A stretch of DNA of 64,000 nt from Trichoplax adhaerens (Eukaryota; Placozoa; Uniplacotomia; Trichoplacea; Trichoplacidae): contig NW_002060946.1 in assembly GCF_000150275.1 (NCBI RefSeq), forward strand, positions 6,280,667 through 6,344,666. The letters run 5' to 3'. Shown piece after piece: positions 48,132-61,100 of the stretch (position 1 is the stretch's first letter; each line of letters starts with the position of its first letter). The position numbers were made by a program, and so were the translations under genes. The notes beneath the pieces were generated by a model that was not told where the DNA came from, did no database searches, and saw only the letters and a list, made by a program, of their open reading frames with translations.

Positions 48132-48443
48132 TCTGATATTTCTATCAGTTTACAGTACACCGAGGCTGTATCTACGTTATTCTTCAACTAAATGAATTCA
48201 AGTCTAGAATGTCAAATCCGCAAGATGAATGACGATAGCGATTATAGTTTTTCTTTCTTTTCATTTTCATGTGCATAATCATGATTGCATGATATTTCTA
48301 TTAGTTTACACTACGACTGTGTCTACATTATTCTTCTACTAAATGAATTCAAGTCCAGAACGCCAAATATGCATGATAAACAACGATATCGATTATTATT
48401 ATTTTCTTTCTTTCCATTTATATGTGCATGATTATGATTGTAT
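48132..48443. repeat. tandem duplication, about 157-base period, two copies
   Basis: 'gatatttctat.agtttaca' occurs near 48135 and again near 48291. Both are followed by 'ctaaatgaattcaagtc.aga' and, further on, 'gtgcat.at.atgattg.at'. The copies are moderately diverged. Confidence 0.9.
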
Positions 48444-51400
48444 AGAATACTAGACAGTTACTTATCACGGGGCTGACTAATGCGATTTTCGTAGAGTAAT
48501 TAGAATTTATTTTAGCGAGTATCTTGTTAGAATCTAAGCACAGATTTGGCTTTCTTGATGATTCTATCCCTCTTCTCGTACGATTATAAGCTTATTTATT
48601 TAGCAACAGCTAGATTTTTTGATTTAGTGATGAATAAAAGTGTCATCTATGGTAATTAAGAACGACAGAATATTTTTCTATTTCAGTTTAATTTGATGGA
48701 TATAATTAACGGAATCTTCGATCGCTATTTAAATTAGATTGTTTCAAGAATTAACACTATATTGACTTCCTTCCACCCTCAAGTATAAAATAACGACAGG
48801 GATATCTCATTTTGGCATCCTTACTTTACTCTTTGAACTATGAACATCATTTAAAGCTTCTATATAAAATTTTGGCTTGTTGTGAGCATTATAATTTTAT
48901 GAGCATAACTGTCGAGTAGATTTAAATTGTACACAGTAATCATTTCCATTACTAACGTAGACACGGTTTTGGTTTCATTAGATCTATTCCAGGGTGTAAG
49001 CAGTCTATTCCAATATAATCCAAATGATCAAGGAGTAGTTCATTCATTAATTATTGAAATAAATTTTAATTACAATTAGTTCAAATTATGTTATTTATCA
49101 AGTAGGCTCTCAATGCTATCATGCTATCCGACAGGATATCGATCATTGTTGAACTTGGTATAAAGAATAGGATGGAGACATCAATTGCTTCCAATGTTGC
49201 TTTGCCTATCAATTTAACATTCTGACAGAATGATTATAACATAAATTAAAATAGCTATCGGCTAATATTTTCAATTGAACAAGTAAATTGAACCTTATAA
49301 AATTATTACGTATCAATTTTATCCCGATTCGTTGGAAAATTTTACATATTTTTCAGTTATTTTATTCTCATGATATGATTAGAATAGAATCTTTATACAG
49401 CTACGAGATATCTAGATTGAATTTGACGTCTAAGTTTGCCCTTGAAGTCTATTGTGGCTATATCGCTATTTCCAATAATTAGAAAATTCATGACTGAATT
49501 ATATCATTCAATGCCTCCCACACTGAATTTCTCTGAAATGCAGTCAGCGGCTAGGAAGGCACCCTACTGCATATCCTGCTACAATCTTATCGATTTTGCG
49601 ATCAATCACATTTTTAAGGGGTAAAGATAAAACCTTGATGGAACAATGAGGTAGTAATTAATAGTCGCTGGCGAGATCGTAATGAATACTGATAATTTGA
49701 GAGATATTTATTTTTACAACATGATGGTATTCTACGTCAATACCAAGCTGGGAATTATCGATTCCGGAAAATAGATAAAGATTCAGCTTGAAAATTAAGA
49801 TATTTCATTTACGGTAAATTGAAGTGTAGCCGCAAGCATTTCTATTGAGTAATAATTTCCTATTTGACTTTATTCCTGACTTGAAATCTTGATATAATTT
49901 CTACTATGTCAACATTAATTGCATAGGACACAATAATAATGACTACCAGCAGATGCAAGATAATATATAATTCAATTTTTTGCATATTTACAAATTGAAG
50001 AAAGGAGTATTCATTTCATCATCAATCTTTATGTGTCGTAATTTGATGTAATAAGAAAGTTGAACTATCATTCTCGACCCTTATGTCCTTCCTTAAGAAT
50101 GAGATAATGAATACTAAAATTAAAACTCAATTACGATACTGGTACATAATATCTGAAATGGAAAGGACAACTTGATCAAGGAACACACTGAATCTATAGA
50201 AATCCATCGCTTTATTTGACATTCTAGCAAATGATCTGGATACCAGTTTTTATTATAGTGGAGATTTAACAGCTGTTAAATTAATTCCTAGTCTCGGTAA
50301 ATTAATTAGCAATGAAGAATTTGCTAAATGATGTAGTTATATGTATATGTTACTACTTGTGCAATTTAATATTTTACAGCTTAAACTTTGAGCTTGTTTT
50401 TATATCAATGTCACAAAACAGCTTTGCAACAAGATAAGGTAATGTACGTAATGTACGATCAATAAGTCAATTCCTTGAACCACGTATCAAGGAATGATAT
50501 CTGCACTATCAGAAACACTTTTGCTCTACTAGCAGACTACACAAAGACTTAGACGCCTCGTATTTTAAGTTAAACACTAAGTTTGAGAATTCTGTTTATT
50601 ACACGATATACTGCATTTATATAATATTCCTCAATCGTTCATGAGTCATAGTTTATACAATTAACATTGGAATCATTTATTGAATTAGATTTTAATTTTA
50701 GCTTCTGCTCCCTTAATGCAGACAACAGTATTTACGAGCATAAACATATAATGACTAATACAGAATAGTCAGATTACGATATGTCCTATCACGGAACATT
50801 TCCATGATAATTTACAATCTACCATAAGCAAATTACAATCACAATGATTCGAACTGTAAGTAGATGATTTGCATTCCCTATGATAACTATTAATTTCAGT
50901 ATGTGTATAAGTGTCTCTGTCATAAAAAGTCAATGCTATATTAAAACACAGTATATCCAAATTAGAAGTTAACAAAATAAGGATAGGCTAACAGAATTAT
51001 CCTAACATAGATATTTCTACTCTAATACAGTATATAATACTGTCACAATCAAACAATATTTGACTTGTATTTTTAACCGCAATTTGATATTAGAATCATT
51101 TAGTACGTACAGTAGAAAATTTGAACATTTTTAAGATTAGCTTAACTATTCTAAATAGCTTTTTTAGCTTCCTTTAAACCTATATTTCATACAAATTCCA
51201 TTTATTTAAACATTCATTTTTTGATGCAATATATATCTAATATTACAGGTATATAGGGATAGGATATAATTGTTTGATTTTTCAACCTTTATGGTGTACT
51301 GATTGCAAACAATGCTATTTAATTGATTGTTTCTCCTATAAGTTTGATCATATTTATATTTTCTGACAAAGAAATAGATTAAAATTGATTATAATAATGC

Positions 51401-54400
51401 AGTTTTTAACTGAGAGCTACATCTATAGTGTTGTAATTTTGATGAAGACTGATTATTATCATAGCAATTAGACTTCGCAATTGACTGTTTGCGTAGATAA
51501 AGTTTCATATTGGGCGAGTACATGGGATTTAACAATAGCTTAGGTATCGCAATTCCATCAAATATTAATTTTTCATATTACCTCATGAATAACCTTGTAG
51601 TCATAGCAACGACATATTTAATAAAATTTGATAGAATATTTGTCGTGGTTGAAGAGAGTTCCAAGTTCAAAATTTCAATCTCATACGTAATTTTATTTCA
51701 GAACATATAATATACACATATAATACCGAAGTTGCTGATCTACGCGTATATAATAGTAAAATTATGCGGGGTATTTTATATTAGTTTTTGCCCATATTTC
51801 GACGTTATCTTCTTACTGAAAGTATGCTTAGAATATTTTTGGTGAATTTTTAGATTGTAAGTTCATATCAAACCCTGTCTCATAATCCAAAATTTAAGAT
51901 ATTTTTGTGACTCCATTTGACATAAATAAAGTTACAGTTTGTTGATAAGGATCTAGCAGCTAATTTGTACTGATACTTAGCATTAATTGTCCTCATTTAA
52001 ATATAAAGTAAAGATGTTCTCTATATGATGCACTGGATTAATACGTCATCAACATAATGATAAATTTTGCCAATCAATTTATCAATTTCAATTCATGTAT
52101 ACCAATTGATCAGTTTCAACTTATTCTACAAAATAATTGATTACATAATTTAATGAATAATTTTATTATTCGAGGAAAAATCTTTTTCAAACGCATTTCA
52201 ATTGTTATTTTTTTAAAAGTATTTTTCTATACTATATTTGCTGAAATTAGGAGAATTAGCATTCCATGGGGACATCGACTATTTTAAATTGTTGATTAAT
52301 TGTTTGCATTGATCGATTTGTCTTTTATTTAATCACGAGGATAAATTTGAAATCAATTGAATGATAATTTTTTCACTGCCTTCATGATTACCGACTTAAT
52401 AGCAACACCCATTAAATTTTCATCGGTAAGAATAATTAAATCCAATCTATGGAATATTGACACCCAAGTATGAGAATCTATAGATAGAAAATATACTGCC
52501 TTTCTATCAAGTTAGTTTTAACCTGATTAATACGGTTGCTATGATAACGCAAAAATAAATGGTATGTCTTCTAGTTGCTATATTGAACGCCATTATAAAT
52601 ACCAAAATATCTAGTACAGTCTTAAATTCTGATAGAAAATCAATCCAGATCTACCACCGAAGTCCGCTAAGTAATTACAAGTGAATACGTCTGCTTTTGA
52701 AAATTTTATCCTGCAACTTTTCGGTGTTGACGTTTTTTACTTGCAATCTTTTATGGTAGGATAACTGATTTTAATTCAACAGCCGTTATAAATGATAGAA
52801 ATTTCTTCACTGCTAATTCGATTATCTTTAGAGAGTAAGTACTAAGATTAATTTGCTAGAGACACCCCGATGATTGCTATCTTGTATCCATTATTCTGAT
52901 TGACCATAATTAGAAGAGACCATTCTGTCTTAGAATTAAAAAATTTTCCTTGCTACCAGTAATCTGGTAGTCAGTCATCCACTTAATTTTGATGGGGTAG
53001 CTAGATTTCTTTTTTAATTCATTAGGTAGCAAATTGAATAACTTTGATAGTTCGCCATTTTATGTTGTCATAGCAATCGTAATCATGACGGCTAAGAGCT
53101 TTATCCAAAAGACTTTTCTTTCGTGGCGTGAAAATGTAGTTTCTTTTATCATAATTTCTATTCAACATTTTTTGCCGTTTTGCATTTTGCTACATTATAA
53201 GGCTACTGAAAATAGAGTCAGCTTTTAAATAAGAATTTACACATATGAATGCTTTGTGGTCGTATAAATTATCTACAACTTATCAAGTTGCGATCATAAT
53301 GGGTCTGATATTACGATTCAAACTATCCAAGGTATGCACAGTTTTAAGGTACTAAATGTAATATTTTACTTTCCTGACTGGTTAATAGCTAAATTATTCG
53401 CCTAGCCGAATTTTAAATCGCGCAATGCTTTTCGTAGGAATTAAATTAATCATGGAATTGAAAAATTCGGTTTATTAAAGTCTATTTGGTTAATTTTTAG
53501 ATTTGGTACTGTCAAACTATCTGCGAATTAGTAACATAAATTAGGATAGAGGAAAAGGTTTGATCAAGTTATCTATAATTAAATAGTACCGCCTTTCAAA
53601 GAATTTAATGATATTTCTATGATCTGGAAAGGAGTGAGTTTATTTTGATACTGGTACAGTAGCCAATTTCTAGATCTACAATTTCTTTTCGCAGTTTCAT
53701 TTACCTTCGTTTTTTACATGAATAAGTAGAAATTATTAATCAACGATTATCAACTAAACGCAGTAAACTGTAAAAGTTTTCCATAATTTTATTCGTATGT
53801 TAAGAGTTCAGTTATGTCGTGGCCTTACATTGAGACTAAGTTAAAATCTTTGCAAATTCGTCTTATTTTACAAAATTAATGAAAAAGGAAATAGTCTTTA
53901 ACTTAATGGAATCAGGAACTACTAAAAGAAAGAGGGAGCAATGATCTCATCATATGATGTTAAAAAAGCAATTTAATATTTTGAAAGATAAAGGATGGCC
54001 TAAAGAGTAATATTAGGACTATATAGAATTGCTCCACATTATAAACAAACTATTATCTAGCAAGTCTAGGCAAAGTTTTGGTTATTAGTTTATCCTGTGG
54101 TTAATAATCAAAAATATCTATCGACATAACTATTAATGGTAATAAATTCATTTAGGTGAAAATAATAGACAGATTATGGAGTAAAAGGAGACTAGACTAG
54201 AGCTTTCCCATTTATCCTCAATTATCTACTATCGCATTAGATTACTACCGTTATTATGACGTTCAATTTGCCATCGTAAAAGCGTCATAAAGGAAATTAT
54301 TAGAGATTCTGAAGATAATACTTTTAACTGTGACATATGAGCATTGTCTATTTACCCAGAAATGACGAATAGGATTTTGTTTCCCTTGTTTGTTGCATGT

Positions 54401-56215
54401 TTTCTAAGAGATTACTATAGTGAGCACTGTACTAATGAACAAAGTTTTATCATAAGACTGCCAAATTATATTAAATTAAGTTGAAAATTTAAGGATTATA
54501 TCGGAAAAACACTCAATCCACGGGAAATGACAATGCAAAGAACTGTTTTCCCTTCTTCTATAAAGCTAAGCTATTTTCTGTAATGATATTATTTTTACGT
54601 TTCATAGTTAGGATATTAATTTTTTGTAATATCAATTGACTTAATCGAAACTATTTCAAATTACTTCTAAAGTTTTGGCTACCTTATCTGTCTTGATAAA
54701 TAATTATGGTGTTTCTGTTTCTGAAGCGTGATTAGGTGATATTTGACTACCATTTCTTTCTGACAGTAAAATAAACTTGCTTGTATGATTCTTTGAGAAC
54801 TAATTAACAGTCAGTCGAAAATAACACGATAGTCTCAGTAATTTACAGTCCTTACTGGGACATTTTAATTTCTGGAACATATATCCTATGATATTATTAA
54901 AATTACATTGGATACCACTGAATATGCATAGTTTTCTATCCCATTACTTTTGATAGCGATATTTATTAAGCTATTTGCAAAATCTATTCCTGTTATCGTC
55001 GGATTTTTATTAAAAGTGGAATATTATGAAAATTAGTCATAGTCGAGGTGATGATTCTATTGGTAGTTTAGAATAATGGTAGCTACTGCTAATAAATTAT
55101 AACGAATAGACGCTAACTATGATAATGATGAGAACGTCCCGCTTGATTCTAAATAACATGTGATGTTGTAATCATTAAATTTATCTTCGCATAAAGAATT
55201 TGTTTCTTGGTTGCTAAAAATAATCACGATGCATATAAATTAAAACTACGCATCTATGAACAGTCTCTTAGATTATTTTCCGAAAATCGGCTAATAGTAG
55301 CAACATTGCCGAATTAAATATAAATGTTATATTTATTACAGACTAATCTATTGTTACTGAAAATTGAACATTTTGCAAACAATCTCTAAAAAGAAATTAC
55401 ACGCCCTACTGGTTCTATTAGTCAGATTTTGGTAAGTTAAGGCTAAATGCATGGATCTAGCAAGTATGTAAAGGAAATATGAATTTTTTACAAAAAAATA
55501 CGGGTTTTCAACAGAAGTTGACGAGACAGCCTAATTGAATTTAGCTAATGGTAGTTTTACTCTTTCTTGAGTTTGCTTACAAATATTAAAAAATTACAGG
55601 CATTTGTGTTCCTAATATAGACTTTTAATAGTATAGACGTTCCTAAATCCCATTAATGGAAATAAGATTTAAATAGGCCAATGCTATTGCTGACATTCTT
55701 AGTTTATTTGTATTTATTTATTAACATAAAATAAGACTACATCTTCTGAAAAATTAAACTCCAACATTGGCTCAGAGTGATCGTTACGCTAGCGTACAGT
55801 ATGTAACTTTTCCTTAAATCTATCATTATTAGCTATTGTCTGAAACTGTTATCCTATATTTTGCTATATAGAGAATATCAAGTCTAGTAACGTTGTAATA
55901 GTGCTTTAAACTATTATTAGATGAGAATTATAAACGGATACGCCTGCTACATCTAATAAATATTTTAAGAAATTTCGATTCTTTAGTAAACTGTCGAGAT
56001 TATCGTAAATAGTAGTTTTAAAGCAATTTACTTTTAATCGTGAATTTTAATGACATATTATAAAATGTTAAAGCAATCCTCTAATACTAGATAAGATGTT
56101 CTAGGTCTGACATATGAGTACGTAATAGGAATAAATATCTTCATAAGTAACAACAAAGATACAATTTTATCAACTACCTTACTAATCGTAGGATTGTGAT
56201 ACTGTCTATTTACTT

Positions 56216-56925
56216 TCTGCTATCAAATATAGCGATAGAAAAATAAATTTTTATTTGCTACGCTATATCCAGGTTAGAGTGTGCGATTTAATTAATTTAC
56301 GTCGATAGATTGGGTTATCACACAATTCGATTTATCAATCATTGAATTTCGATACTACACTTTTATGTCCTACCATAGAACATAGCAACCGTAAAAAAAA
56401 TTTTGTTTGCTAAACTATATCTAGGTTACAGTTTATGGTTTAATTAATTTATGTCGCTACATAGGGTAATCGCCCAGTTCGATCTATCAATATTTGAATT
56501 TCGATAAGTCCTGCTATCAAATATGGCGATAGAAAAATAATTTTGTTTGCTACGATACATCTAGGTTAGAGTATGCGGTTTAATTAATTTAGGTCGTTAC
56601 ATTAGGTTATCGTATAGTTCAATTTATCAAAATTTGAATTTCGATAAGTTCTGCTATCGAATATGGCAATAGAAAAAAATAATTTTATTTGCCACGATAT
56701 ATCTAGGCCAGAGTGTGCGACTTCGTTAATTTAGTTTGTTACATTAGCTTATCGTATAGTTCGATTTATCAATCATTGAATTTCCATTCTGAGCTTTTAA
56801 GTCCTGTGATCGAATGTAGCGATAGAAAAATAATTTTTGTTTGCTACGACATATCTAGGTTAGAGTGTGCGGTTTAATTAATTTAAGTCATAACACTAGG
56901 TTATCATACAGCTTGAAAGCTAACA
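56216..56925. repeat. satellite-like array of five units, 140-153 bases each
   Basis: Units begin near 56216, 56366, 56508, 56648 and 56801. Each runs 'ctgctatcaaatatagcgat', then 'agaaaaataattttgtttgc', then 'tacgatatatctaggttaga', then 'gtgtgcggtttaattaattt', and ends with 'aatttgaatttcgataag'-like sequence. Unit 2 is the most diverged. The array lies about 1.2 kb upstream of the PDE9A start. No coding role is apparent. Confidence 0.95.
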
Positions 56926-58160
56926 AAAATTAAGAGTTGCACTATACTTATCCGGTATCAAGCAAAAAATTGTGAATTAGAAAGGTTAAAGACCAATCCT
57001 ATTTAGGTATATATTTATAAATCTTAAGGGACACGGTATTTCTTTACTACCAGTAGACAGATAAAAACTTGCTTAAGTTAATCATTTATGATGACTTGAT
57101 GATCAGTTTGCGTAGGGTTCAGTATTCTTATTGGAAAAGTTACGGAAACGTTATTAATATTATCATTATCATTATACCTAGAGGTACGCTGTATTAGGCT
57201 AACTCAGCTAAAATCTGTGACTATTCAGGTACGATAACAAATAGCTTGTAGGTGTAATAAATGAATGAAGAAGACAATTATTAATTAGTCATGAAGGATT
57301 AGTAATCAGTATTTCATCGGCTCAAGGTCGTATTTTCTACTCGTTCCCTTCTAAAAGGAACAACTAGTAATCAATAATAAGTGCGTTCTCATTATTAGCC
57401 TGTCGGACGATTAATTTGTAAATTACATCAGTATCTTTACGTCTACTAATGCATATCAACAAAATTAGAATATCGATACTTGGAAAAAGATGAATGGTAC
57501 ATGTTTGTTTGACAAATAGAGTTATAATAGAAATGGAAGGCGCAAGCTATCGTCAGCGCTTCTATATTTAAACAGAAGAATAATAAATGAGAAAACTATC
57601 ATTTATTATCATAAATAGAATAATTACTAGTTACTGATTTTTCTATCTAGTTTGTCGTTTAATGATTGATAGACATATTTTATTAAACCAATTCTCATAA
57701 CATTATATTATTATTTATTTCCTTGCAAGTTAGAAAAACTATTTATTTCCATCAATACCTCGATTAAATAATTAAATATACCGCTCATGTCAAATAATAT
57801 GTTAATAACATTTTGTATAACGAAGGAGCTAGCAACAATAGCTAGATTCTATCTTGAGACAGCCTTATTAGCCCTTTGGCGCTGCTTTTATATTTATAAT
57901 TATGACAATATTAGATCATGTCTAGCCCTTAAGCTTGAAAATGGATCATTTACTTTGGTTGCATGTCTTTCTCTTGATTATATTCATATCTTATATTCAA
58001 TAGGTCAAATCAAAGACGAAATTTAGGCTATTGTTTAGTTGTTTATTAGCTTGGAAAGAAAGAATAGATAGAGTTCTGAATATCAAAGGATTAAAACCAA
58101 GATTATAATCCCTAAACCATTTAGTATTTGTCGTTTCTCAAGTTAAAACATGTACTGAAG

Positions 58161-61100
58161 ATGGGTAGCGGAGCTTCCAAGAATAAAACTAGAAATATTT
58201 ATATCCGTGCTAATGGCAAGACTCAACGTGTAAGTAATCGATTCTACTTAATTTTCTAATGGTATCCTATTCAGGTTTTCCTTATAGTCATCTGGGTTAT
58301 ATGTTCGCAGTAAAAAGACAGTAGTCTATAAATCTTTCGTATCCAGATTATATCAGCGACTTCAAACACTTTTTAGCTTACATTATTGGATATTGTTTAG
58401 TAGTTGATATGCTAGCGCAGAACATTAGTTCTTGGTATATTCTTGCTAGTAGTGTTTTAAGTATAGAATTACGTACATATATCGAGTAATTAAAGTCAAA
58501 TTCATAACTAACCGGTATCCAATCAGCGTTAAAAAAGAACATTTGCTTAGATAACGATAGTTTTTTCGTATTATTTTAATGCACATAAATTTATTTTTAC
58601 AGATTATTAGTTTATATGTAAATAATATACAGCATGGAAGTTGAAGCGGCTAATTGTCATCTTTCTTAAAAACAGTTGGATTGCTTTATTAAGCAATTCT
58701 AGGGTAAAATTTTGTCTAAAACTGCGGGTAATTTAGCAAAACGTCATGCAAGTTTCTCATTATAATATAATCAGAGAATTAGGAGGCTAGATTAGAAGCT
58801 ACTTCTAAGACAGACAGTAAACTAGATAAATTTCAAAATATTAAAATAAAATAGAAGAAAGTTTAATAAAACTTGGGAAGAATTTCGTTCCATAAAGTCT
58901 AATGCAATGAAATACCGTACTCTATCTTGGTAAAAATTTCTTTAATTCCACAGACAAGAAAATTTATCCCTAATCTCATATAGAATTTTATTGAATAATT
59001 TTGTTACTGTGAAGAGAAGATATAGTTTAATACTAAGATTTACGAAATTCTTACTACTGTATTTTCATACTGATATCATCTATACTAAAACAGTGTAATT
59101 TAATGTAGTATTAGCTATTTCTTCATATATGCAACAGCTGTTAGCAGATGATGAGCTACTATATCTATAGAATCATGAAGAATAATTATAGTTTGTTTAA
59201 CAATTTAAACCTCATGAACTTTTAGGCCTTTTATTTTTTAACAATCTCTTACAACATCATATAACGTAATCTGAACCTAAGTTTGTGAACTTAAGGAACA
59301 AATGTGTTCCTTTAATGGCATGAATAAAGCTATCAAATACGTACTTGCTTTATAATATGGTTGCAATTAGTTAATTTGTGGGGTGAATTAGATTCGCTAA
59401 GTGTTTCATATTTTTGACAGCTATGATAACCGTACTTCATAGTAGTTATTCCTTATAGTTTTAACAGGATCAATAGCCCATGTTAATTTCTTTTATCGTA
59501 ATATTCTAGCTAAAATTTACTCGAAGTTGCTCGCCTACTGAACTTAAAGATTTGGTATCTGTAGCCTGCGGAGTCACCAAGTAAGTAGAATAGAATGACA
59601 AAAATTTCGTAACACAAGAAATACTATAATAATTATAATGAAATAAAATGTGATTTTGACCCTTCTTCCTATACACAGAATGACAATCACAGCTTTTTCT
59701 CTACCTAAGCTTTAGCATACATACGTAAAAAACACTTATTTCGATATGATATTTATGTCTAACTTGATTAACTTTCATTTCTCTCATCGATTAAAAGCTA
59801 GAAGTTGGCCTGATAAACACTAAGGCTACATATATATTTGCTTCCTAGCCTGTTTTAGGCATTAAGAATTATAACAGTAGGTTTTTATCACTAGTAGGGA
59901 GGCTATTTAGTATACGAGTGCGTATGAGCTCTCTGGTTATTCTGGAGCTACGCCTTCTTTAACTAATATCGGGAGCGCATTGAATTAAGGATACTCTAGA
60001 TTAAAATATTTCATGGAAGCTTAGCTATAGGCGATGCTTTCCGTTCAACAGTAAGTTCGTTATGACTCTTTCAATTTATTTTAATCAAGTAATATAATAA
60101 GGTATTATACGATAAGCATATCTGCATTACTAGTACTTAATCTGTAACCTTTTTTTGCTGTTAAATCATACACTACATTCAGTTTAGGCCCAGATAATAA
60201 ATTCATACTTAGAGCACATTATTGATAGAATTAATCATGCTGATCTACCATTCATTGTGAAATATTCTATATCATTTGCACTTTCATTTTTAACAAAAAA
60301 GCACTTATAGATCATAGATAATCATAATATAAAAGACTTATCATCTACGATTAACTCCTATTAGTAACATTCCTTGTTAATCATATTTTACAAATCCAAA
60401 TCAAAATACAGTATTAACAACTAGATAATTATAGTGGCCAAATATTATTTTTTTCTTGCGCCTAGTTTCATATCCATTGCTACATAGTCCTGAATCAGAT
60501 CAGATGACTTATATATCGAATAAATTCACTCCCTTCAGACGGATCCTGGTCTTAAATTTTACTCCTCCCACCCCCTTCTCTTGTTCTTGCAATGTGATTA
60601 TGTCATTCCATTCATGATATAAGAGAAATTTGGCAATCGATTTGTTCCAGCTGAAAAGCACTAATTTTATCAACCCTGTCAATCATCATGCTTTCATCTT
60701 ATAACGCCACGATGACACCAACATTAACTATTATTATCCCCAGTTTATTAAATGCTGAAGGGATCAAAATATCTAATTCTGCTGTTCATACAATGGAATT
60801 CCTAAAATTTGGTTCTGTGCAATAGAATAGTAATACTAAAGATAAGTAGTCATAAACAAGATGCGCTTACAGACTATAGGGTTGCAAGCATACTAGCATA
60901 AGGATTTCGTTGTCATTACAATATATACTTGATAAAATAAATGGTAGAAATGGACTCTTTGATTAGCGCTAGGTAATTTTAGCATGTATAAATAGAAGAC
61001 TTATCGTAACATACGAAGGTCTAGGAATTAATCTTGTATTACATGTGAGTAAAAATATTGAAAATAAATCTAGATGGCAGTAAATCAGGTCACTTTCCAT

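Larger units (their letters stand above)
36831..58160. other. 21 kb gene desert
   Basis: No intact gene or exon chain is visible on either strand in this very AT-rich stretch. It contains tandem repeats (37026-37230, 48132-48443, 56216-56925), a TA microsatellite (46681-46713) and a decayed copia-type element (about 42880-45300, possibly larger). The open frames present are short and have no family resemblance. Distal regulatory DNA for PDE9A or PSMC4 could lie here but cannot be seen from sequence alone. Confidence 0.6.

Noticed and set aside
53640-53680. DTGT string suggesting a retroelement protease
   Set aside because: Isolated four-residue match with no supporting flanking domain found on the plus strand.
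57787-58026. 79-residue ORF just upstream of PDE9A
   Set aside because: No family resemblance and no link to PDE9A; likely 5' flank or chance in AT-rich DNA.
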